Part shown: piece by piece, positions 6,831 through 12,300 of the stretch
Layout of the letters: the number at the start of each line of letters is the position of its first letter
How positions within the stretch are numbered: position 1 is the stretch's first letter
From: a virus
Virus record (IMG/VR): IMGVR_UViG_3300032236_000914
Coordinates: 1-21,019 of that record
Strand: one strand, 5' to 3'
DNA: 21,019 nucleotides
Program-made: the position numbers and the translations under genes
The notes under the pieces: generated by a model
Database searches by the model: none
What the model was told of the DNA's origin: nothing
Seen by the model: the letters and a program-made list of their open reading frames with translations, nothing else

Positions 6831-7086
6831 TTCAAGCACAGCAACACTCGTAAGCATTCCTTCTGCATCAGAGGTTCCTTATGAGCATAACGCATCAATT
6901 TCAGTACAGAACCTAGACAGTTCTGCAACAGTATTTTTGGGTGATTCAACAATTACAACATCTTCTTACGGGTACGCACTACTTCCTGGAGCATCAGTTA
7001 GCTTTGATCTTCTTGCAGATGACCAACTTTTTGCTATCGCATCAGCTGGGACACCAAACGTAGCGGTGCTAGCAGCGGAGGTCTAA
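6799..7086 (+). CDS. Small beta-rich virion-type protein
   Basis: 95 residues rich in Ser, Thr, Ala and Val, with alternating beta-strand patterns (TATLVSIPS, ASISVQNLD, ATVFLGDST, ASVSFDLLA, VAVLAAEV). No cysteine, no signal peptide, no catalytic motif. This composition is common in capsid decoration or tail-associated proteins. A strong Shine-Dalgarno (AAGGAGAT at 6787-6794) indicates high expression. The next gene begins 1 nt after its stop, so the two are probably made together. I cannot name the exact virion part. Confidence 0.7.
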   Translation: MALAHQIVALNSSTATLVSIPSASEVPYEHNASISVQNLDSSATVFLGDSTITTSSYGYALLPGASVSFDLLADDQLFAIASAGTPNVAVLAAEV

Positions 7087-7087
7087 T

Positions 7088-7540
7088 ATGTCTATTCGTT
7101 TTAATGCACCTAAACAACAGCAAACAAAAATAACTATTTTAAAAGCATCTGATTTTAGTTTCGCTGCAGACGCTACAGTCACATCTAGCACATATGTTCC
7201 AGTAGTTTCAAAAACATTTAAACCAACACTTATTAATGCTGACATTTTTGTTGAAGTTTATGCAGTTTCAAGTGTAAACGGAAGCGGTAATGATGATTGG
7301 TTTACAAACATCACTTGGAATAATAACGAGATTGGTTATAACCATGAAGTATTTTCTACAACATATAGTGGTGGGTCAAGAACAAGTAACCTATTCCCAC
7401 TAGTCGGATCTTGGTACAATATTAATACAACTCCATACACACTTGCTGTAAATGCAAGACGTGGTACATCAGATGATGCATTAACTATTAAAGCAGATGT
7501 ATCTTTTTATGTAAAAATTACAGAGGTTGCGAGAGCATAA
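7088..7540 (+). CDS. Beta-rich virion-type protein
   Basis: 150 residues with many aromatic/polar strands (ATVTSSTYVPVV, DIFVEVYAVSS, WFTNITWNN, ADVSFYVKITEV), suggesting a beta-sandwich of the tail, fibre or decoration class. No known catalytic motif. It follows the 95-aa virion-type protein after 1 nt and precedes the 351-aa protein by 1 nt, a tight structural cluster. The role is inferred only from fold type and neighbours. Confidence 0.65.
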   Translation: MSIRFNAPKQQQTKITILKASDFSFAADATVTSSTYVPVVSKTFKPTLINADIFVEVYAVSSVNGSGNDDWFTNITWNNNEIGYNHEVFSTTYSGGSRTSNLFPLVGSWYNINTTPYTLAVNARRGTSDDALTIKADVSFYVKITEVARA

Positions 7541-7541
7541 G

Positions 7542-8597
7542 ATGCCTTATAAAATTGTCCAGCACGGCAATAAGTTTTCAGTAGTAGCACAAAATACTGG
7601 GCACGTGGCTGGAACACATCCAAGTAAAGCTAAAGCACAAGCACAAATGGCTGCATTATATGTTAATGAACCAGAAGCACGTAAGTGTATGACTTGTGGC
7701 TGTGATGATTTGGGAAATGATCATCATTATATTTCAGATACAGAAAAATGTACATCATGCATTGATAAAGGTCAAGGACCATGCTGGGATGGATATTCTT
7801 ATGCAGGAACAAAAGAAGATGAAAATGGAAAAACTGTTCCTAATTGTATCCCCGTCAAAAAAGCAGATGGTGGCTATCAACCAAATGCTGGTATGAAAGC
7901 AGCAGCACGTCGTGCATTAAAGTGGAGAGATGCTGGTATGGCGACTGGAGCAGGAACACCTGTTGGTTGGGGTCGTGCAAGTGATATTGTTGCAGGAAGA
8001 TCAATGTCTCTTGATACAGTAAAAAGAATGTATTCTTTCTTTTCAAGACATGAAGTTGATAAAAAAGGTAAAGATTGGGACAAGCCATCACACGGAAAAA
8101 TTATGTGGAACGCTTGGGGCGGAGACGCAGGATATGCTTGGTCTCGTGCTATTGTAAATAGAGAAAATAAAGTTGAAAAAGAGCGTGGAACTATTGCAGG
8201 AGAGTCATCAGCAAACTCTGGTCGTATAAGTGGCGGGGTAGGCTGGAAGATTGAATTCAATACTCCAGATTGCCAACATGGTTGGTCAGTAATTAAAGTA
8301 GGATCAGGACAATCTATTGGATGCTTTTTTAAAGAAGAAGATGCAAAAGCTGCATTAGAAGCATTAGCAGTAACAGAACCAATTGTTAAAGATGAAGCAA
8401 ATGGTCAAACTAAACAAAATGAACAAGAAGGAATTGGTTCATTTAGTTTTTGGAATGGTTCATTTGCACCAGTTATGGGATTACAGAACGGTGATGCAGG
8501 ATGGAAATCTACATATAATACACCACCACAACATGATGGAAAACCAACTGTAGGATATGGAAATCATAGCGATCCAAAGGGTCGCAGTAATCAATAA
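7542..8597 (+). CDS. Phage head-associated-type multidomain protein
   Basis: 351 residues from the ATG at 7542; an upstream in-frame TTG would overlap the previous gene. Segments in order: a YKIVQ...TGHVAGTHPSKAKAQAQMAALY repeat-like motif (about 3-42) common in phage head proteins; a cysteine cluster (CMTCGCDD and CTSCIDKG) likely to bind metal; a conserved block with AARRALKWRDAG, FFSRHEVDKKGKDW and WNAWGGDAGYAW (about 120-205) often seen in actinophage minor head or protease-linked proteins; and a polar tail with FWNGSFAPV. The last motif resembles WGGAFAP at the end of the 12301-13101 product. The enzymatic role is unknown; no protease triad is evident. Confidence 0.65.
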   Translation: MPYKIVQHGNKFSVVAQNTGHVAGTHPSKAKAQAQMAALYVNEPEARKCMTCGCDDLGNDHHYISDTEKCTSCIDKGQGPCWDGYSYAGTKEDENGKTVPNCIPVKKADGGYQPNAGMKAAARRALKWRDAGMATGAGTPVGWGRASDIVAGRSMSLDTVKRMYSFFSRHEVDKKGKDWDKPSHGKIMWNAWGGDAGYAWSRAIVNRENKVEKERGTIAGESSANSGRISGGVGWKIEFNTPDCQHGWSVIKVGSGQSIGCFFKEEDAKAALEALAVTEPIVKDEANGQTKQNEQEGIGSFSFWNGSFAPVMGLQNGDAGWKSTYNTPPQHDGKPTVGYGNHSDPKGRSNQ

Positions 8598-8601
8598 AAT
8601 C

Positions 8602-8610
8602 TGATATAAT
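8602..8610 (+). promoter_or_regulatory. Extended -10 promoter, TGATATAAT
   Basis: TG-A-TATAAT at 8602-8610 with no good -35. Transcription from about 8617 meets a terminator some 50 nt later, so it could make a short RNA rather than an mRNA. Confidence 0.5.
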
Positions 8611-8622
8611 AAAATTAACAAC

Positions 8623-8672
8623 ACCCCGCACGAAAATCGCCTAACAGGGATATCGCACCAGCGGGGTTTTTT
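8623..8672 (+). terminator. Rho-independent terminator / short RNA
   Basis: ACCCCGC 8623-8629 pairs with GCGGGGT 8661-8667, then the T-run continues to 8672. The 31-nt loop is long for a simple terminator. It ends the virion gene cluster and may also be the 3' end of a ~55-nt RNA from the promoter at 8602. Confidence 0.7.
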
Positions 8673-8673
8673 A

Positions 8674-8682
8674 TGATATAAT
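8674..8682 (+). promoter_or_regulatory. Extended -10 promoter, TGATATAAT, for the hsp20 leader
   Basis: TG-A-TATAAT at 8674-8682 directly after the terminator T-run. A start near 8687-8689 would put the ATG of a 17-codon leader ORF at or near the 5' end. Confidence 0.6.
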
Positions 8683-8686
8683 ATAC

Positions 8687-8740
8687 ATGAACTGCCTTCG
8701 GGGGTTCAAAAATCTAACTAACTTGCTGAAAAGGAGCTAA
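8687..8740 (+). CDS. Possible 17-aa leader peptide (MNCLRGFKNLTNLLKRS) before hsp20
   Basis: The ATG lies 4 nt after the -10 box, so it would be leaderless. The basic peptide ends with TAA at 8738-8740, and its last codons contain the hsp20 ribosome site AAGGAG (8731-8736). Its first codons form a hairpin (GAACTGCC 8689-8696, TTCG loop, GGGGTTC 8701-8707, one bulged G). Ribosomes on this ORF could therefore affect hsp20 initiation. It may also be chance; only the layout supports it. Confidence 0.4.
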   Translation: MNCLRGFKNLTNLLKRS

Positions 8741-8745
8741 GTAAA

Positions 8746-9228
8746 ATGACACATCTAAAAAATAATAATACCCTAAATGGTACAACAGGGTATACATATA
8801 CAACAGGAACATACAACCCATTCGCAACAATTGAAGCATTTTTTAATGACCCGTTTTTTCTAGGGTTTAATGATCAATTTGTAAGATGGAATAAAAATAA
8901 GAATACACTATCTTCATTCCCCCCATATAACGTAAAGAAGGTTGACGATGACAATTATATTGTTGAGTTGGCTGTTGCTGGATATGACCGTGAAGATATT
9001 GATGTAACAGTAGATAAAGACACATTAATTATCAAGAGTGAACGTGAAAATGAAGATAAAGCAGACTACCTACACAAAGGCATTGCTGGACGTAATTTCA
9101 CACAATCATTCACGCTTGGTGAATATATGATTGTTAAGTCTGCTTCACTTGATAATGGATTGCTTATCGTTAAAATTGAACGGGAACTTCCAGAGTCTGC
9201 AAAGCCTAGACAAATCAAGATCAAGTAA
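8746..9228 (+). CDS. hsp20: Small heat shock protein, HSP20/alpha-crystallin family
   Basis: 160 residues. Residues 60-148 follow the alpha-crystallin domain (YNVKKVDDDNYIVELAVAGY, ..DIDVTVDKDTLIIKSER, ending GLLIVKIERELPE), and the C-terminus has the IxI motif as QIKIK. The N-terminal arm has an NPF segment and aromatic residues typical of oligomer-forming sHSPs. These ATP-independent holdases bind unfolding proteins; phage versions are thought to help virion protein folding. The start is fixed by AAGGAG at 8731-8736. A TTCG hairpin and small leader ORF lie just upstream. Confidence 0.93.
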   Translation: MTHLKNNNTLNGTTGYTYTTGTYNPFATIEAFFNDPFFLGFNDQFVRWNKNKNTLSSFPPYNVKKVDDDNYIVELAVAGYDREDIDVTVDKDTLIIKSERENEDKADYLHKGIAGRNFTQSFTLGEYMIVKSASLDNGLLIVKIERELPESAKPRQIKIK

Positions 9229-9236
9229 GATATAAT
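9207..9236 (+). promoter_or_regulatory. Promoter, TAGACA-N18-TATAAT, upstream of the RNA-rich gap
   Basis: TAGACA at 9207-9212 and TATAAT at 9231-9236, 18 nt apart. It overlaps the hsp20 stop and would start RNA near 9243, at the beginning of the hairpin-rich segment. Confidence 0.6.
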
Positions 9237-9242
9237 AGTAAC

Positions 9243-9340
9243 AGGTAACCACTCCAACGACTAGTTCGTTTCAGGACCGCCTGACAGGAAAGCTGGATAA
9301 CTGGGATGCCTCCCCGCAAGTGCATATTGTGGTCCAGCAT
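9243..9340 (+). ncRNA. Multi-hairpin structured RNA or leader between hsp20 and the holin-like gene
   Basis: Three successive structures are visible: AACGA 9256-9260/TCGTT 9266-9270; CAGG 9272-9275/CCTG 9280-9283; and GCTGGA 9292-9297/TCCAGC 9333-9338 enclosing GGGA 9303-9306/TCCC 9311-9314. CAGG also occurs at 9242-9245 and 9286-9289, so CCTG has alternative partners. No open frame with a start and ribosome site is evident. It could be an independent RNA or a long regulatory leader; a second TATAAT at 9357 allows the downstream gene its own leaderless start. No known riboswitch was recognised. Confidence 0.45.
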
Positions 9341-9356
9341 TTATAATTAAATAATG

Positions 9357-9362
9357 TATAAT
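9357..9362 (+). promoter_or_regulatory. -10 box (TATAAT) for leaderless gene at 9370
   Basis: TATAAT with 7 nt to the ATG, no strong -35. Shares AAATAATGTATAAT with the site at 6305-6318. Confidence 0.5.
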
Positions 9363-9369
9363 AAGTTAT

Positions 9370-9669
9370 ATGAAAAAGTTTTTGGCTAACGCATCTTTTT
9401 ATATACAAAAATATCCAGCAAGAATAACTGGATATTTGTCTGCAATTAGCTTAAATGCTATGAAATATTGGACAGATGTTCCAATGGGTCTTTTAATACC
9501 AATTGCTATGTTATTTATAATGATGGGTGAGGGTTCACAAAGACTTGAAGATAAAAAGACTGTACAGGCTTTGTATACGCATAATGATCCAAATAAAAAA
9601 GATGACGAGATTATAGTAGAAATGCTACGCCACATAGATGAAGATATAAAGGGTGAAAAAAATGGCTGA
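9370..9669 (+). CDS. Small membrane protein, probable holin
   Basis: 99 residues. A hydrophobic stretch at about 18-57 (ITGYLSAISLNAM, then VPMGLLIPIAMLFIMMGEGS) can form one or two membrane segments after a basic N-terminus, followed by a charged C-terminal tail (EDKKTVQ... DEDIKGEKNG). Size and design fit phage holins, which open the membrane at lysis, but no lysin lies nearby. It overlaps the Dps gene by 8 nt and provides its ribosome site. It has no Shine-Dalgarno of its own and lies 7 nt after a TATAAT. Confidence 0.5.
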   Translation: MKKFLANASFYIQKYPARITGYLSAISLNAMKYWTDVPMGLLIPIAMLFIMMGEGSQRLEDKKTVQALYTHNDPNKKDDEIIVEMLRHIDEDIKGEKNG

Positions 9670-10120
9670 TAAAAACAATTTAGTTAACGAATTAAAAGAA
9701 TTACAATCAATGGCTATGAAGATTTATGCACAATCCCATGGTTATCATTGGAATATTGAGGGGCGGGATTTTAAACAAGATCATGCTTTCTTATTAGAAA
9801 TTTACGAAGATGTATTTGATTCAATTGATGCTTATGCTGAAAATATTAGAAAGCTGGGTGCAAAGTCACCATTTGGCCTAGAACAATTGCAACAAAATAG
9901 TGCATTAAGAGTAAATGATTCGTTAGATTTAAATGCAGAGCAAATGTTTGCTGAATTAAGCAAAACAAATCTTCAAATTATTGATAAGTTAAAAGAAGGT
10001 TTTGATACTGCAACTGAATTAAAAGAAAATGGAATTGCAAACTTTTTGGCAGATCGTCAAGATAAACATGCATTCTGGCAATGGCAACTAACATCTACAT
10101 TAAAGCCAACAATAATGTAA
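9662..10120 (+). CDS. dps: Dps/ferritin-like protein
   Basis: 152 residues from the ATG at 9662 (AAAGGG about 9 nt upstream); an in-frame GTG at 9653 is possible. YHWNIEGRDFKQDH, followed by IYEDVFDSIDAYAE, gives H29, H41, D56 and E60. The spacing 12-15-4 equals that of the inter-subunit ferroxidase ligands in Dps (H31, H43, D58, E62 in Listeria). Dps dodecamers oxidise and store iron and often shield DNA from peroxide. In a phage it may protect replicating DNA or interfere with host iron and redox stress. The HNH start overlaps its stop (TAATG). Confidence 0.85.
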   Translation: MADKNNLVNELKELQSMAMKIYAQSHGYHWNIEGRDFKQDHAFLLEIYEDVFDSIDAYAENIRKLGAKSPFGLEQLQQNSALRVNDSLDLNAEQMFAELSKTNLQIIDKLKEGFDTATELKENGIANFLADRQDKHAFWQWQLTSTLKPTIM

Positions 10121-10554
10121 TGTGTGGAACACGCTCAGGCTATGTTGCACATAGGTCTACAAAAGAAATTCCATGTGATGCTTGTAAACAGGCAGAAAAA
10201 GAATATAAGTCTAATTGGTATAAAAAAAATAAATTAAAAGTTTTGCAAAAACACAGACAGTGGGATATAAATAATCCAGAAAAACGCAGAGAATTACGAA
10301 GAAAAACAGAAAGAAAGCGTAGATCGGATAAATTTAATAATGGATTTGAGCCATATACTGAAAAAGAAGTTTTAGAAAAATATGGTTTAATTTGCCACAT
10401 ATGTTTAAAAAATATAGATTTATCTTTAAATAGAAGAGATCCTATGGGATTTCAAGTTGATCACGTAATACCACTTTCAAGGGGCGGGGAAGATAAATTG
10501 GATAATGTTAAGCCATCTCATGCAAAATGTAATCAGCAAAAAGGAAATAGTTGA
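10120..10554 (+). CDS. HNH endonuclease with N-terminal CGT..GY zinc motif
   Basis: 144 residues from the ATG at 10120, which overlaps the dps stop; longer in-frame readings would lie inside dps. The N-terminus MCGTRSGYVAHRSTKEIPCD..C is a small motif common in actinophage HNH proteins. A Lys/Arg-rich helical linker follows (about 30-72), then a classical HNH core: C92/C95 (CHIC), D114-H115 in QVDHVIPLSRGG, N129, and H134...C137-N138 in HAKCNQQKG. It probably nicks or cuts DNA, as a homing or packaging-linked nuclease. Unlike the other HNH genes here it is coupled to its upstream gene and has no promoter of its own. Its stop lies inside the next -35 box. Confidence 0.88.
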   Translation: MCGTRSGYVAHRSTKEIPCDACKQAEKEYKSNWYKKNKLKVLQKHRQWDINNPEKRRELRRKTERKRRSDKFNNGFEPYTEKEVLEKYGLICHICLKNIDLSLNRRDPMGFQVDHVIPLSRGGEDKLDNVKPSHAKCNQQKGNS

Positions 10555-10580
10555 CAAGCACATTGAAGTAATAGTATAAT
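10551..10580 (+). promoter_or_regulatory. Promoter, TTGACA-N18-TATAAT, for tRNA-Lys/tRNA-Arg/subtilase
   Basis: Perfect TTGACA at 10551-10556 and TATAAT at 10575-10580. The stop codon of the HNH gene (10552-10554) is within the -35 box. Confidence 0.8.
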
Positions 10581-10599
10581 ACAGTTATAAATCAGTGCA

Positions 10600-10622
10600 A
10601 GGGTCACGAAAGTGACCTTTTG
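10600..10622 (+). terminator. Short GAAA-loop terminator or attenuator just after a promoter
   Basis: GGTCAC 10602-10607, GAAA loop, GTGACC 10612-10617, extended by G-T and A-T pairs, then TTTTG. It lies only about 15-35 nt after the predicted start, so most transcripts from the 10551 promoter could stop here, or it may act as an insulator for read-through from dps. Confidence 0.6.
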
Positions 10623-10627
10623 TATTT

Positions 10628-10698
10628 GGGCTTGAAGCATTAAGGTGATGCTCTGGACTTTTAATCCAGAGAAGAAGGATCGTTACCTTCCAAGCCCA
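10628..10698 (+). tRNA. tRNA-Lys (anticodon TTT), unusual T-loop
   Basis: Acceptor GGGCTTG/CAAGCCC, D-stem GCAT/ATGC, anticodon stem CTGGA/TCCAG with loop CTTTTAA (TTT), T-stem GAAGG/CCTTC, discriminator A. Positions 8-9 are AA instead of TA, and the T-loop is ATCGTTA rather than TTCRANY, so tertiary contacts deviate from the norm. No CCA. Reads AAA/AAG. Confidence 0.82.
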
Positions 10699-10702
10699 CA
10701 AA

Positions 10703-10775
10703 GCCTCTGTAGTTCAGTGGATAGAACAATGGACTTCTAAGCCATGTGTCGCAAGTTCAATTCTTGCCAGGGGCA
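10703..10775 (+). tRNA. tRNA-Arg (anticodon TCT)
   Basis: Acceptor GCCTCTG/CAGGGGC, TA at 8-9, D-stem GTTC/GAAC, anticodon stem ATGGA/GCCAT (one A-G mismatch next to the loop) with loop CTTCTAA (TCT), T-stem GCAAG/CTTGC with loop TTCAATT, discriminator A, no CCA. Reads AGA, the common Arg codon of AT-rich phages. Confidence 0.88.
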
Positions 10776-10786
10776 CGTAACACAAC

Positions 10787-10794
10787 TACTAACA
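10787..10794 (+). promoter_or_regulatory. Leader motif TACTAACA (copy 1)
   Basis: The same octamer lies before the start codons of the subtilase, GroES and secreted surface protein genes (gaps of 11, 10 and 13 nt). Confidence 0.4.
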
Positions 10795-10805
10795 GAAAGA
10801 ATAAA

Positions 10806-11693
10806 ATGAAAAAAATAACAGCACTAGCAGTAGCATTATTATCAATTATTCCAGTTTCAGCACATGCTTCAACTCCAAAGACATTAGCAATTATTGATAC
10901 TGGTGTTGATATGACTAACAATTCTATTAAAAATAATATTATTTATGAGGTATGTGTTTCTGGGTATAATTCATGTCCAAATAAAAATAATTTTCAAGAG
11001 GGTGCGGGTGCATCTACAATTTCCCCCGCAATGCTTACAAATAATGCTTGGGTTCATGGAACAGAGGTTGCATCAGCAGCAATTCAAACAGATCCAAATG
11101 TAAAAATTATTGAAATTCGCTGTGCTTCTTTTATTGCACCTACGGGTTATATCGGATGTAATAATGATATGCTGACAACAGCTTTAAACTGGATTTCTTC
11201 TAATCAAATTAAGTTTAATATTGGTGCTGTAGTTGCCCCATTTGGTTCACTTTCATCAAAATGTAATACATCAGCTCCCTATGTTTCTTCAATTAATCAG
11301 CTTACCTCTGCTGGATTAGCCGTCATATTCCCCACTGGGAATGATTTTAATTACACATCAGTTGATAACCCAGCATGTTTGCAAGGAGTTTTAGCAATTA
11401 GTTCAATTGACGATAAGGGTCGCCTAGCATTGTATGCAAATTATTCCCCAAGAGTTGATTTTGCTGCATTGGGTAACTTGACTGTTGCCACAGTAAATAA
11501 CCAAACAAAAACGGATTCTGGAACATCATTTTCGGTGGCCGTATTTGGGGCGGGATGGCTAAAGATCCAAAACCTTAAGGGATTATCTTATCAGTCAGAA
11601 TATAACCTTATTAAGTCAACTTCTTTAAATTACACTAATATTATGGTTAAATCTAACGTTGCTGGAATCAACTTGGCAGCAGCTTTAAAGTAG
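10806..11693 (+). CDS. Secreted subtilisin-like serine protease (S8)
   Basis: 295 residues from the ATG at 10806; in-frame sequence further upstream is tRNA-Arg. Residues 1-21 are a Sec signal peptide (MKKITALAVALLSII..) with cleavage expected after AHA. The S8 triad is present in order: D31 in AIIDTGVD, H84 in HGTEVAS, S241 in SGTSFS, with oxyanion N179 in FPTGND replacing the common AAGN. Several cysteines could form disulphides outside the cell. It should act outside the membrane, for example on host surface proteins, during lysis or on competing phages. It is transcribed after two tRNA genes, and TACTAACA lies 11 nt before its start; the ribosome site is weak. Confidence 0.88.
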   Translation: MKKITALAVALLSIIPVSAHASTPKTLAIIDTGVDMTNNSIKNNIIYEVCVSGYNSCPNKNNFQEGAGASTISPAMLTNNAWVHGTEVASAAIQTDPNVKIIEIRCASFIAPTGYIGCNNDMLTTALNWISSNQIKFNIGAVVAPFGSLSSKCNTSAPYVSSINQLTSAGLAVIFPTGNDFNYTSVDNPACLQGVLAISSIDDKGRLALYANYSPRVDFAALGNLTVATVNNQTKTDSGTSFSVAVFGAGWLKIQNLKGLSYQSEYNLIKSTSLNYTNIMVKSNVAGINLAAALK

Positions 11694-11701
11694 AGTATAA
11701 T
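11673..11701 (+). promoter_or_regulatory. Promoter, TTGGCA-N17-TATAAT
   Basis: TTGGCA at 11673-11678 and TATAAT at 11696-11701 with a 17-nt spacer, inside the end of the subtilase gene. It would start RNA near 11708, just before the GAGGAAG ribosome site of the gene at 11722. Confidence 0.7.
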
Positions 11702-11721
11702 TACTACTGAGGAAGTGCAAA

Positions 11722-12042
11722 TTGGAATATAACCCTTCAGACGAAGAACATAGAGAAATAATGGAGTACCTTTTATCAGAAGGTGCTGCAATTCTTGAGG
11801 GAATTGATGAAGACGGTGAACCAATATACAAGTTTGACATGGATGTTTTGGAAGAAGTAATGCCAGAACTCCACGCAGCAATGCAAGAAGATATGGATCA
11901 AGTTTTGGTTGATTTATATCAAAGAGGTTTAATAGATGTATCTTATGATGAAAATCTAAATGCATTAATGTCAATATCTGAGCAAGGTAAAGTTGCCCTG
12001 ATAGAAGCAGGATTCAGTTTAGATGAAGAAGATACAATTTAA
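11722..12042 (+). CDS. Acidic phage protein with winged-helix-like C-terminus (TTG start)
   Basis: 106 residues, starting at TTG because GAGGAAG lies 8 nt before it; the first in-frame ATG would lose 13 residues. The protein is strongly acidic. Residues about 35-100 read as several helices followed by SYDENLNALMSISEQGKVAL, a pattern like a small winged-helix wing, but no family is recognised with confidence. It could be a DNA-binding or assembly factor. It stands first in a transcription unit with two virion-type genes, starting from its own good promoter. Confidence 0.7.
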   Translation: MEYNPSDEEHREIMEYLLSEGAAILEGIDEDGEPIYKFDMDVLEEVMPELHAAMQEDMDQVLVDLYQRGLIDVSYDENLNALMSISEQGKVALIEAGFSLDEEDTI

Positions 12043-12066
12043 CTTAATAAGGTGGTGATTTAAATA

Positions 12067-12300
12067 ATGGATAATAACCAACAAGGTAAAGAGGGTGGCG
12101 TACAGCAACCAGCAGCAGCTACAGTAGCAGAGGCAGCAGGTCCACAAGCTCCACTAACTACAGATGCTAAGAGTGATCTTGGTGTTAATAACCCAGGCAC
12201 AGTTAACGTTGCAAGCCCTTTCACGGGGCGTGATGTTTCAATGACCACTCCACAATATGCTGGAGGAAATATCACGACAACAGAAGTGGGGTCAAAATAA
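12067..12300 (+). CDS. Low-complexity virion-type protein (77 aa)
   Basis: 77 residues rich in Ala, Gly, Gln, Thr and Pro with no hydrophobic core (AAATVAEAAGPQAP, NNPGTVNVASPFTGRD), probably extended or disordered. The ribosome site AAGGTGGTGAT (12049-12059) is one of the strongest in the window, so it should be abundant. It abuts the next gene with no gap (TAA then ATG). Such a protein may be a head-tail or scaffold-associated component; this is inference from composition, expression signal and neighbours. Confidence 0.65.
   Translation: MDNNQQGKEGGVQQPAAATVAEAAGPQAPLTTDAKSDLGVNNPGTVNVASPFTGRDVSMTTPQYAGGNITTTEVGSK

Noticed and set aside
7855-8260. Minus-strand open frames opposite the 351-aa head protein gene
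   Set aside because: They lack ribosome sites, have biased shadow-like composition and overlap a clearly conserved + strand gene.
9243-9340. Hammerhead or other self-cleaving ribozyme between hsp20 and the holin-like gene
   Set aside because: I looked for a CUGAUGA...GAAA core and did not find one; hairpin order fits no ribozyme that I know.
10746-10805. Longer N-terminus for the subtilase
   Set aside because: The in-frame upstream sequence is tRNA-Arg, and the signal peptide begins cleanly at the ATG at 10806.
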